Below are positions 26,476-37,316 of a stretch of 64,000 nt of DNA, in pieces. Source of the stretch: Pogonophryne albipinna (Eukaryota; Chordata; Actinopteri; Perciformes; Artedidraconidae); the NCBI GenBank assembly GCA_028583405.1, contig CM053248.1, forward strand, positions 26,214,543 through 26,278,542, read 5' to 3'. The notes beneath the pieces are model-generated. The model searched no databases and had not been told where the DNA came from. It worked only from the letters and a program-made list of their open reading frames with translations. Position numbers and translations under genes: made by a program. Each line of letters begins with the position of its first letter. Within the stretch, counting starts at the first letter, position 1.

Positions 26476-28739
26476 ATTATGCTATCGAGTTGAAGAATGT
26501 TTGTAGAAGTTTCCTAACTTTGTGAAACTGTAATAATAAACCTGTAATGAAACTCTTTATTATTCGTATAACTGGAAAAAACATAATCAATAACAATTTT
26601 GATTATTTGTATTGATTATTGATGTTTAGGCTATGTTTACAGCAACAACCTCACTGTTTCCTATATCACAAATGTGTTTTTTTGTCTGTAGTGCATCATT
26701 TTTAATATATACATTTTGAATTATCAGTTTGAGGATTGATTTAAAGAAAATACAGCAAATAAATAAAACGTAAACAAATGCATTCACCAAGGGAAAGCTC
26801 AAGAGCACAATGAAAAACATGCTGCAAGTTCACAAACTCTGCAAGTGATAAACAAATACCAATTTATTTCTGGATGATGTGCACAAAATATGAGTTATAG
26901 GCAGTTTTAGCTCATCCTGAGATGTGTTAAAAAAACTCATAAATCCCCTTAAATTGACTTTTGAGTTGAGATTATTTTGCAAATTAACTTTCATATTCTC
27001 AGCATATTGGTATTAATGGAGATATTTGAGATGTGTTTTGTAGGTACGCCTTCTGTTCAAAACAGTATAGATTGATAAATTAGAGTCAACACATCACATT
27101 TACATCATTTTATGTTAAGCTAAACACATGCAGTTAAAGCCGAAGAGACAAAGCAAAATGACAATGAACCTGGAAGTGCTACTCCCATACAAATGTGTCT
27201 CTCCTTATTTTGTGCTGTCCATCTCAACTAAGATCAAAGTGAACATAGTAAGGCATTTGCCCAAGGGGAAACATAAAAGAAAATCACTCCATCATAGTTC
27301 TCACTCTGAGAGAAATCGCCTGGTTTTTAAGTAATGTTGACTGGAATCATGTTGACATGCATAAATGTGTGTCTGTGTAGTGAAAGGAGAACGTAGAGAG
27401 ACTGCCTTTCACTTTTTTCCTCTCTTCATGGTCGACTTGTAACAGTTATCTCGCGAAGGAGAGACAAACAAATTCCACTTTTCTTTGTCAGACATGTGTT
27501 TTTAGTTTTAAAGAGCTCTGTCTTTTGCAGGTTGCCATCACTCCCAATAAAAGCTGTTTTCTTCTTTTTGTTCACTAGGCAGCTTGGTCAGGTGACAGGC
27601 CTTTTAACACAGCGCTATAAATACAGACGAGTGTTAAAATAGAGTGTTTGAGATGTGAGACATGTGACTGAGGCGTCTATATCTGTGTGGGATGTGTGTA
27701 GTAGATACAGTGGTACAGCTGATGAATGGAACAGACAATAGAGGACAGATGTTTTAAAGGGTAGTCTCTCTGACAGCAGCTGGACAGTGTATACGGCAGC
27801 CAGCAGGGGACATATGTTCTCCGGCCAACAGCCCGATCACATCCACAGATTAACTCAGATGGATTCACTAAGATGCTAAATTATGTATACTGGAAAAGCT
27901 TGCTAATAAATGAATAATTCTACAATTCGACTAGTATTTAGGAGGATTTATGTTACATATGTCATGTGAGATGTGGATTTTGTCCAGCAGTTCTTGTCTG
28001 GAACATCTGCAACTCTACAAGTAAAATACTCATTGTATAGTGTTAATATATCAGAACAGAAGATTTGCAATTTAGACAAATAAATGTATCTTGTAAGTCA
28101 CTTAGGTCAAACATTAAGTTCTCAAATGTGATGATCCGTCAATTTTTCTTAAATCCTTTTCCAATTGAATGTACTATCGGTGGATTTTGGTAGTGAACAT
28201 TTTTTTTCCTCACCGACAACTCTACTCAAGTTTTCAGCATTAGCACTGACGAGTTTGAAGTCATGAGGCATGCATTTGCAACTCTCAACTATCAGAAGAA
28301 CATGCTGGCAAGGATAAAAGTAATAGATAAGCTCTGAGGCATACAATTCAGATGGATTGGCACATTTCACATTTGGAGCCGGTTATCAACTAAAACTGGG
28401 TCTCAACTCCCATCCCTTAACAACCCTTGTTCCAACACATGCCTATTGACATTTTCATGTGACAAAGAAATCAAGCAGCAGCTGTAGAAATGAGGACACT
28501 TGGAATACACTGGAAGTCTTAACCTTCAACAAATTATTTTTGTCCCTAAGCCACCAAAACTTTAAAAACAAATATGTCGTAAAAAAAAAGCTTGAATTCC
28601 TTTAACAGTAAATGTGATTTTTCACAGGTTTGAACTGAACTGACATTTCATAGACCAAACTACTCATTAATCACACCAATCCTAAACTGATTCATCCATT
28701 GTCAAAATAATCCTTTCATTGCAGACCTCACCATGCGGA
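26476..28739. other. Non-coding stretch
   Basis: Nothing coding was recognised; no RNA gene was seen. Confidence 0.4.
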
Positions 28740-29353
28740 ATGAGGACGCTGGCATGTTTGTCGCCGCTTCACTTCGTAGCCAAAATCGTGTTTGCTGTGC
28801 TGTTTTTCCGTGCTATTTTGTGTTCTAACAACCACAAAATCCACTGCAAATAGTCTGCTAAAGCTATCATAACTGTCTGGATCTATCGACTGTGTAGGCC
28901 TACCTATTACACTTAAACATTCTCCGATGATCAGCTGTCACTGCTAGCTGACGATCGGCTGTCACTGCTAGCCGCCGATCAGCCGCTAGCTCCTGCGTAG
29001 CTATCAGCCATCCTCTTCAACCTGGGATCTCTGGAGCTCCATTTCCTTCTCCACATATGTCCCCTCAACTCAGCTGCTACCCAGTTTCTTGTTAGCATTT
29101 TGCTGCTAGGCGCTGGTGGCTTCTCAATTTAGCTGCCGCCTAGCCTCTGCTTAGCAGCTCGTAGCTAGCCGCTGCTCCTCTGTGCTGCTGACATGGCTCT
29201 CCGGAAATACTCCGCTCTGCAAATTTGGAATCTTGTCTGCCACAACACTCCCAATTGCCTCACTACAATAAAATCACTTGGACTCCTTCGCCGTCCCCGC
29301 TATGTGCATAGGGCTGCACGTCGCAAGTTTGTCAACTCCGATCATGACATCCC
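28740..29353 (+). mobile_element. L2-type LINE, 5' portion (before an inserted element)
   Basis: The sequence becomes GC-richer here, with short imperfect tandem copies around 'cgatcagctgtcactgctag'. It ends in an open segment with residues such as RRPRYVHRAARRKF that continues in the LINE downstream of the insert at about 32302. The exact 5' end is uncertain. Removing the insert at 29354-32301 makes 'gacatcccc' continuous with 'actacactg'. Confidence 0.65.
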
Positions 29354-29942
29354 CAGCTAGCAGGGAACGTTCTCACAACTTTGGATAACGTTACCTACAG
29401 GTTCTAATAATGTTTTAAAGAAACGTTTTAATCTGATCTTCAAAGAACCTTTTTAGGATGTTTATTATTTCAAATAATGTTCCTATAAGATTTAAGGTTA
29501 ACTAAGACATAACGCCTGCAACATTCTGAGGATGTTTTTTGGACGTTGTTGAGGTAACATATTAAAGATGTTCTTTTATAAAACATTCCCTCAATGTTAC
29601 ATGATAACAAAAGAAGAACATTTTCAAAGCAACATTCGGATGACATTTTCAGGAGGTTATTCTTTTTTTATAAAACGTTCCTGTGATGGCAAATATTAAC
29701 ATGGTCATGGTCAACGTCAGATTTATTTCTAGAGCGTTTTGAAAAACAAACTTGTTGCATTTGTTTGAAAAATATGTTTTAAAAAATCATTCTTAAGATG
29801 TTTTTGATAACATTGTTAGAACATTATGCCCTACAGTTCTTAAAAAGTTGTAAGCGGGACGTTTTATTTTCGTTCTCAGAATGTTCTTCTGAAAGGTAGG
29901 ATAACGTTCTTTAAAAACATTCTTGAAATGTTTGGTGATAAC

Positions 29943-30818
29943 TAGTGGTGCGTGATAATTATCGGCCCGATAATTATCGGTCCGATATTAGGAATTATGA
30001 CGTCATCCCGGTAAACCCGATAAAAGTATTAATAGCCCCGATAATATACAATATATTTTTTGGGTAAAAAAAAAGAAAAACATACTGCGGTGTGGGTGGA
30101 TTGGGATGAGGGGCACTTGTTTTTCACTCGGCTCCTCCCGTTTTGCCAGTACTGTGGTATTTGGTTTAGGAAGAGGGGAGTTTTTCACAAATCCAGCGCT
30201 CCCTAACTCATGCCTGGCTGTGACGTAAATGGTGTGCGGCCGTGAAGCCAGGACAGTAAACAAACATGTCGTCGGTAGTATGGGACTATTTCAAAGTTTC
30301 AGAGTTAGATAGTTCGCTTGCTATTTGTATTAACAAATGCAATGCAGAAGTTCCACGAGGAGGGAAAAAGGCAACGAGCTATAATACTTCCAACCTGATT
30401 AGTCACCTGAAACATCGCCATCGCTACGATGGTGTGTTAAAAGCGTACGAAGACGCCTGCGCTGCTAAACTAGCGGTGAATCCAAAGCCAGCTGCAAAGG
30501 CACCGGGGCTTTTACCTATCGACAAGGTTTTTGAAAAAGGCAATACTCAAAAAAATACTCAATTATATTTATTTGGGAAAATAAATATGGTCACTTTGAA
30601 GAGTCAAAACTGTTCTTGGCTTTGTTTTGTTCATAGTAGTAATGCTCATGTCATTTGCTCACTACTAGTCTTTTTTTTACCACCAGGTGTGCAAAAACTA
30701 CAGGTACATTTAATATATATATATATTATATTATTATCGGTTATCGGTATCGGTCTTGAGAAGCAGGAAGTTATCGGTATCGGTATCGGTTTCAAAAAAC
30801 CAATATCGTGCATCCCTA
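29943..30818 (+). mobile_element. Internally deleted BED-finger hAT element with 8-bp target duplication
   Basis: The left end is TAGTGGTGCGTGATA and the complement of the right end is TAGGGATGCACGATA. The flanks GTGATAAC (29935-29942) and GTGATAAT (30819-30826) match at 7 of 8. Subterminal 'atcggtatcggt' and 'gataattatcggcccgataa' repeats lie at both ends. Only the N-terminus of a transposase remains. It is nested in the CCCAGCTAG element. Confidence 0.85.
30266..30700 (+). pseudogene. BED zinc-finger N-terminus of hAT transposase (ZBED-like)
   Basis: The frame starts MSSVVWDYFKVSE and continues through a BED finger ending SNLISHLKHRH, then an AKAPGLLPIDKVFE segment before turning into non-coding AT-rich sequence. 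The first metal-binding pair reads C-INK-C, three residues apart rather than the usual two, which suggests a codon insertion. No catalytic core is present. Confidence 0.75.
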
Positions 30819-32301
30819 GTGATAATCTTTTAAGATGTTTTTGATAACCTTCTTAAGATGTTTTGATAACATTGTTAGAACATTATGCCCTACTGTTCCT
30901 AAGACGTTTTCAGCGGGATGTTTTATTTTGGTTCCCAGAATGTTCTTCTGAAAGGTAGGACAACGTTCTTTAAAAACATTCTTGAAATGTTTGGTGATAA
31001 CCTTCTTAAGATGTTTTTGATAACATTTTTAGAACATTATGCCCTACTGTTCCTAGATGTATGAGCGCATTGAGACAATGAATATGACGTATAAAAACGA
31101 ATTTGCATGCCAATATTCACTCACATGCACTTATAATCACACTAAGATACGTAGGCCCACAGTATTCATAATATTATGAGTAAAATATCAGAAAATAATC
31201 ACACTTTTTCTCTGACTGTAAAGGTTGTGTCTCATATGTAGGTTCTAACTGTTAGATAAGTTATCTGGCTGTGTGTGGTTTGTGAGGGCTGCGTATAAAC
31301 AGTGTCCGCTGTTTATGCATAGTGGATAAAAATCATTATTGCATTAGTGTTTGTATGTGTTTGTTTCCACTGTGTCTGTCTCTCTCTCCCCCCCCCCCCT
31401 GCCTGCTGGTCTGCTATACACGGCTGGGAGCAATCTCCAATCAACCTGCTCATCAGCCACACTATGAAAGCCTGCAGCCTGCACTCATTCCCTGCCGGAT
31501 TGTTCCCGTGAACGGTTTGTTGCATGCCGCTCTAGCTTTTTGCCAGCATATTCTTTGACAACTTTGCCTGATTTTGCTTCACACTCATTTGTATGTCTCT
31601 CCCAGGAGGAATCCAAGGCCTTCCACACTCCCAAGACCAGCCAGGCCTCTATACCCACCCTGGAACAACTGTTTCCCACTGCTGCCATAACCAACCCTCA
31701 CTCCCAGCTCCTCTTTTCTAATAAACAAATGTTACTTTCACCAGCTGATTCCGAGTCTGATTCTGGGTCCCCTCCAGTACATGTGAGACCGACAGTGACT
31801 TGTACTAGCTGCTGGTCGCATAAAAAAAAAAAAAAAGACTTCTGATCAATCGGAACGATAAAACAGGTTATCCTACTCTAAAATCATAACATTCGGGCAA
31901 CATAAAAAAATCTAACTTGCAGCTGAAAACGTTTTAAGAATAGTAGGGCATAATGTTATAACAATAACAATGTTATCAAAAACATTTAAAAAAGGTTATT
32001 ACCAAGCATTTTAAGAATGTTTTTAAAGAACGTTATCCTACCTTTCAGAAGAACATTCTGGGAACCAAAATAAAACTTCACGCTGAAAACGTTTTAAGAA
32101 CAGTAGGGCATAATGTTCTAACAATGTTATCAAAAACATCTTAAGAAAGTTATCACAAAACATTTTAAGAATGTTTTTGGAGAACGTTATCCTACCTTTC
32201 AGAAGAACATTCTGGGAACCAAAAGAAAACTTCCTGCTGAAAACATTCCTATAGTGGTAACATTCTCAGAATGTTTTTAGAACCACACATTTCTAGCTGG
32301 G

Positions 32302-35253
32302 TCCCCACTACACTGTCAGACAGGCGGTCCGTCGCACTTCGCCGACGTCATCAGCCCACTCACCCCCTCTGCCTCAACAACTACAAACAACAATGCAACA
32401 TTCATGCTGCAGAATGTTCGCTCCTTGAACAAAAAAGCACCTCTGATCAATGACATCATCACTGATCATAATCTTCACTTCCTCTGCTTAACTGAAACAT
32501 GGCAAACTGGATAGGATTACCTACTACTCAACCAAGCCACACCTCCTGTCTATGTCTACCTCCATAAGCCCCGCTCCACTGGTCGGGGCGGTGGGCTGGC
32601 TGTAATATACAGAGCAGACATCTCGATCAAAGAGCTTCCTGTACCCAACACCATCTCACTTGAATGTCTTGCCTTCACTCTGTCTGGATCTGCACAGCTC
32701 CAGGTTTTTCTTGTATATCGCCCCCCCAAAGCCTCAGCCTCCGCCATCTTCCTGCCAGAACTATCTGAGCTACTCACCTCCATCTGCTCCATGTCCCCAT
32801 CTACGCTCATTCTTGGAGACTTTAACATTCATGTGGACTCACCCTGCTGCACGTTTGCCTCTGAATTCCTGGAACTTCTGGACTGCTTCAATTTTGAATA
32901 ACATGTCTATGTTCCCACCCATGCCAAAGGCCACAACCTGGATTTGGTATGCACCACTGGCACAACTGCATCCCACCTGCAGTTTCTCAACCTGGCTGTC
33001 TCCGACCATCATGCCATCCTCTTCACTGTGCCTATCCCCCTCCCCAGACAACTTGTACTGCGGACAATCTCCTACAGGGGCTTAAAATCAGTGAGCGCAC
33101 CAGCCATAACCAGCCTCATAGCTACCCACCTGGCCTCCGATCCCCCCGACACCTCGGTTGACGGCCTGGTAGCCCAGTACAACACTGCTCTTTCCCAGAG
33201 TCTCGACTCACTTGTGACCCTCATTACTCGTACTGTCTCCTTCACCCACTCAGCCCCCTGGTTCACCACCAGTCTCCGTGCCATGAAAGCCTCTGGCCGC
33301 CAACTGGAGCGGCTCCACAGAAAATCTGGCCTCACAGTCCATCTGGAGGCTTACAGAGAGCATGTCAGATCATACAAGGAAGCTCTCTCAAAAGCTAAGG
33401 CACAATACTACTCCTCTTTCATCAAAAACCAGCAAAACCACCCCGTATGCTCTTCTCCACCATAAACCGCCTACCCGCCCAATTGACCACCCCAACCCAG
33501 CAGATGCCCCCGAACTCTGCACCAGGTTCCTTGACTTCTTCGAGGACAAAGTCAACTCCATCCACCAGGAACTCCGGGCCCCTGCCCCCTCTTATTGACA
33601 CGCAACCTGCTCCCTCGACCCCATGCCCTCTGCCCTGGTCAAGACTTGCCTACCCATCCTCTGTTCCACCATTGTTAATATTATCAACTCCTCCCTGGAA
33701 TCAGGCAAGGTTCCCGCCGTCTTCAATATAGCAGCTCTCAACCCCATCATTAAAAAACCTGGTCTTGACCCTGAGGACCCCAGCAACTACCGGCCGATCT
33801 CCAACCTTCCTTTCTTCAGCAAGATCATGGAAAGAGCAGTTGCTGCCCAACTCCACCATCATATGTCCAACCATGAGCTCTACGAACCCTTCCAATCAGG
33901 CTTCAGATCCAACCACAGCACAGAGACTGCCCTCATTAAAATAACCAATGACCTCCTCATAGCCGCCGATTCAGGCCTCGTCAGCATCCTCATCCTCCTA
34001 GACATCTCTGCAGCATTTGACACTGCCTCCCACACCATCCTACTCAACCGCCTATCCCTCTACCTTGGCCTCTCTGTTACAGCCCTCTCCTTGTTCCATT
34101 CCTACCTCTGCAACAGGCAACCGTTTGTGACCATCAGAAAATCCAGCTCTCCCCTAGCCCCTGTCAACCAAGGTGTGTCGCAAGGTTCGGTGTTCGGCCC
34201 CCTTCTATTTAACATCTACATGCTCCCCCTCTGTGAAATCATCCGCCAACATGGTCTCAACTTTCACTCCTATGCCGACGACACCCAACTCTACATCAGC
34301 ACCAATCCATCATCCCAACTACCCCCACCGTCAGTAGTCAACTGCCTCCGCGACATCAAAACCTGGATGTCAACAAATCTACTGAAACTCAATAAAAACA
34401 AAACAGAGCTCATGGTTGTGGCCCCAAAAACACTGCTCCGGAAGGTCTGAGATCTCATCCTCACCGTCGATGGCTGCTCCATCCACCCTTCCCCTGAGGT
34501 TCGCAGCCTGGGCGTCACTCTGGACTCTAGCCTCAACTTCAATTCCCACATCAGGTCTACTGTCAAAACTGCTTTCTTTCACCTTCGAAACATCTCCAGA
34601 CTCTGGCCCTCTCTCCCCGTTGCAGAAACATTAATACATACCTTCATCTCCTCTCACCTGGACTACTGCAATGGAGTTCTGTTCAGGGTCACCAGCAAAG
34701 CCCTGGACAGGCTCCAGTACGTCCAGAACTCTGCAGCCAGGCTCTGCACCCGCACTAAGCCCTGGCAACACATCACCCCCACCCTCATCCACCTTCACTG
34801 GCTCCCGGTCAAGTCACACATCCAGTACAAACTCCTCCTACTAACTTACAAATCTCTCCACTCCCTAGCCCCTGCTTACATCTCTGACCTCCTTCAGCCC
34901 TACACCCCCTCTCGTCAGCTGCGGTCCTCCGACAAAGGGCTGCTCTCCATCCAGCGCTCCAAGCTGAAAAGCTTTGGCAACAGAGCCTTCAGTGTCGCAG
35001 CTCCCACCCTATGGAATTCTCTCCCCTCTGCTATCAGGAATGCCGACTCTCTGGACACTTTCAAACAACAACTCAAACACCATCTGTTCACTCAGGCCTT
35101 TGGCCTCAGCTAAAATGCAGTACCCAGCAACCTGTCCTTTTTCAACCTGTGTATCTTTGTGACTATTATTATTTTTTTGTTTTGTTTCCCATTATAAAGC
35201 GTCCTTGGGTTTCTTGAAAGGCGCTATAAAAATTGAAATTATTATTATTATCA
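32302..35253 (+). mobile_element. L2-type LINE, main body (endonuclease and reverse transcriptase), degenerate
   Basis: Sequence resumes after the insert with NVRSLNKKAPLINDI, typical of the start of an apurinic-type endonuclease. LTETW, GDFNIH and SDHHAI mark the endonuclease. NYRPISNLPFFSKIMER, GFRSNHSTETAL, LDISAAFDT, SQGSVFGPLLFNIYM and YADDTQLY mark the reverse transcriptase. The C-terminal part with SHLDYCNGVLF, LHWLPV and WNSLP follows, ending in a stop near 35112. The 3' end is 'ggcgctataaaaattgaaat' followed by (ATT)n, as in L2 elements. In-frame stops (near 32511, 32899, 34449) and a frameshift near 33465-33623 make it inactive. Confidence 0.9.
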
Positions 35254-36385
35254 TGTGTAAAGTAACCTGGCAACGGATTTAGCACCATGGACACTCCAAA
35301 GACTTGAGGCCAGACACAAGTCCTCAAGGTCTTGGCATGTTTGGTGAATCATCCTCCTAGTTGACAATTCTGTTATTGTGCCAGAGGTCAGGCTATTTTT
35401 AGGGTTAGTTGTGCAACTTGTTTTTCATTGGCCCTCTGTAAAACTGCAAACCAGATCAGACACTTCAAGTTCATTCACGGCAACACATAATCAATGCAAT
35501 CTTTACCATTGGGGTCAATTTGAAGCAACAGAGTTTGGGGAAAAAAATGTATAGAACATATTTCTCAAAATTGAAAACTTTCCAACAAGACACTCAAATA
35601 CTAAGAAATCCTCCAAACTAATCTAAAAAATATATTTAGGAGAGACTTCAGAAAACACTAAGATTAAGAGGCACCTAACGTCAAAGCAGTATTGATAGTG
35701 TTTCACCTTTATCTGTATGTTCCAGTATCCTAATAATTGAAGACTCTTGTCATAAATAGATGCCTTAGTCTCAGAGTAATGGACAGGCCTGTTTTCCTTC
35801 AGAGGCTATCGATGCGTATTTGACCTCTTCACACAAATTATACTTTGTTGTTACCTTCTAAAATATCGATGTTCTGTATCCGACGCCTTTATCGGAAAGA
35901 TAATGTTTTCTAAATGTCTTCAAAACATAACAACAAAAATGAATTATATGAAAACTGTTTTAATATGCCACAGTTATGATTACGTTTTTTAACTGTGCTT
36001 AACTTTTTTTTGGGTGAAATTCCGGTTAGGGCCATGACGACCAACTTCAACAATATTACTGTGCTGTATTCTCATGTTTATAATCTTTATATAAAGAGAC
36101 AGAAATAACCTTACTAATTGAGTTCAACCTCAAGTTTGGGAGCTAAAGGATCACCATTGTACAATAAAAGATTGTAATTGTGGACCCATTTAAGCGGTGC
36201 CGAATGGGAAATCACTGCAATAAAGGACTATAACAAAAATGAGAGTAGATACAAGCTAAAAAGGGTTAAAACTTAAGAATATTAAAGTTGACCAGAAAAG
36301 GAAAAACGTTAATACCCTGCCTGCTAAAGCCTTGTTTCTCTGGGTCTTTAATCTGCAGAAGCTCCTAAACTGACCGACAACTATA
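35254..36385. other. Non-coding stretch
   Basis: AT-rich; no gene or clear repeat was recognised. Confidence 0.4.
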
Positions 36386-37314
36386 CTGAACAAAAATATA
36401 AACGCAACACTTTTGTTTTTGCTCCCATTTTTTATGAGATGAACTCAAAGATCTAAAACATTTTCTATATACACAAAATAACCATTTCTCTTAAATATTG
36501 TTCACAAATCTGAAAAAATCTGTGATAGTGAGCACTTCTCCTTTGCCGAGATAATCCATCCCACCTCACAGGTGACATATCAAGATGCTGATTAGACAGC
36601 ATGATTATTGCACAGGTGTGCCTTAGGCTGGCCACAATAAAAGGCCACTCTGAAACGTGCAGTTTTGCTTTATTGGGGGGGTCTGGGGAGGTCCGAAAAC
36701 CAGTCAGTATCTGGTGTGAGGGCTAGGATTAGGGTTAGGGGTAGGGTTAGGGTTAGGGTTAGGGTAATGTTGTGAATCGAGTGGCCCATGGTGGTTGTGG
36801 GGTTATGGTATGGGCAGGGTTAGGGTTAGGGTTAGGGTAATGTTGTGAATCGAGTGGGCCATGGTGGTTGTGGGGTTATGGTATGGGCAGGCGTATGTTA
36901 TGGACGACGAACACAGGCCACTCGATTCACAACATTACCCTAACCCTAACCCTACCCCTAACCCTACCCCTACCCCTCACACCAGATACTGACTGGTTTT
37001 CGGACCCCCCCAGACCCCCCCAATAAAGCAAACCTGCACGTTTCAGAGTGGCCTTTTATTGTGGCCAGCCTAAGGCACACCTGTGCAATAATCATGCTGT
37101 CTAATCAGCATCTTGATATGCCACACCTGTGAGGTGGGATGGATTATCTCGGCAAAGGAGAAGTGCTCACTATCACAGACTTTTTCAGATTTGTGAACAA
37201 TATTTGAGAGAAATGGTTATTTTGTGTATATAGAAAATGTTTTAGATCTTTAAGTTCATCTCATGAAAAATGGGAGCAAAAACAAAAGTGTTGCGTTTAT
37301 ATTTTTGTTCAGTG
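36386..37314. mobile_element. Snap-back Tc1/mariner-type non-autonomous element
   Basis: The ends are CTGAACAAAAATATAAACGC (36386) and its inverted copy, with two extra bases, at 37314, flanked by TA on both sides. The arms are near-perfect inverted repeats about 330 bp long ('aatccatcccacctcacagg' appears on the left and its complement on the right). The centre (about 36720-36970) holds runs of TTAGGG-like hexamers and a tandem duplication of about 110 bp. No transposase is present. The end sequence is a family I know to be widespread in fish genomes. Confidence 0.85.
36724..36979. repeat. Short telomere-like (TTAGGG)n runs in a palindrome centre
   Basis: The plus strand has runs at about 36728-36765 and 36817-36838. 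The complementary CCCTAA form appears at about 36935-36976. A unit with 'gtaatgttgtgaatcgagtg' is present twice in direct orientation (36764 and 36837) and once inverted (near 36917). Confidence 0.9.
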
Positions 37315-37316
37315 TA

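Larger units (their letters stand above)
29354..32301. mobile_element. 2.9-kb element with CCCAGCTAG inverted ends inserted in the LINE
   Basis: The left end is CCCAGCTAGCAGGGAACG and the complement of the right end is CCCAGCTAGAAATG. The flanks fit a short target duplication, TCCCC or TC depending on where the ends are placed. Internally it holds units of about 185 bp in one orientation on the left (29780-29942, 30819-31060) and inverted on the right (31900-32250). No transposase was recognised. A frame at 31540-31845 is open but unidentified. A BED-finger hAT element interrupts it. The superfamily is not known to me. Confidence 0.7.

Noticed and set aside
34291..34582. Minus-strand open frames within the LINE
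   Set aside because: They are shadows of the plus-strand reverse transcriptase.
36724..36979. True chromosome-end or interstitial telomere fusion
   Set aside because: The TTAGGG runs are short and sit symmetrically inside a mobile element with TA flanks, so insertion of the element explains them.
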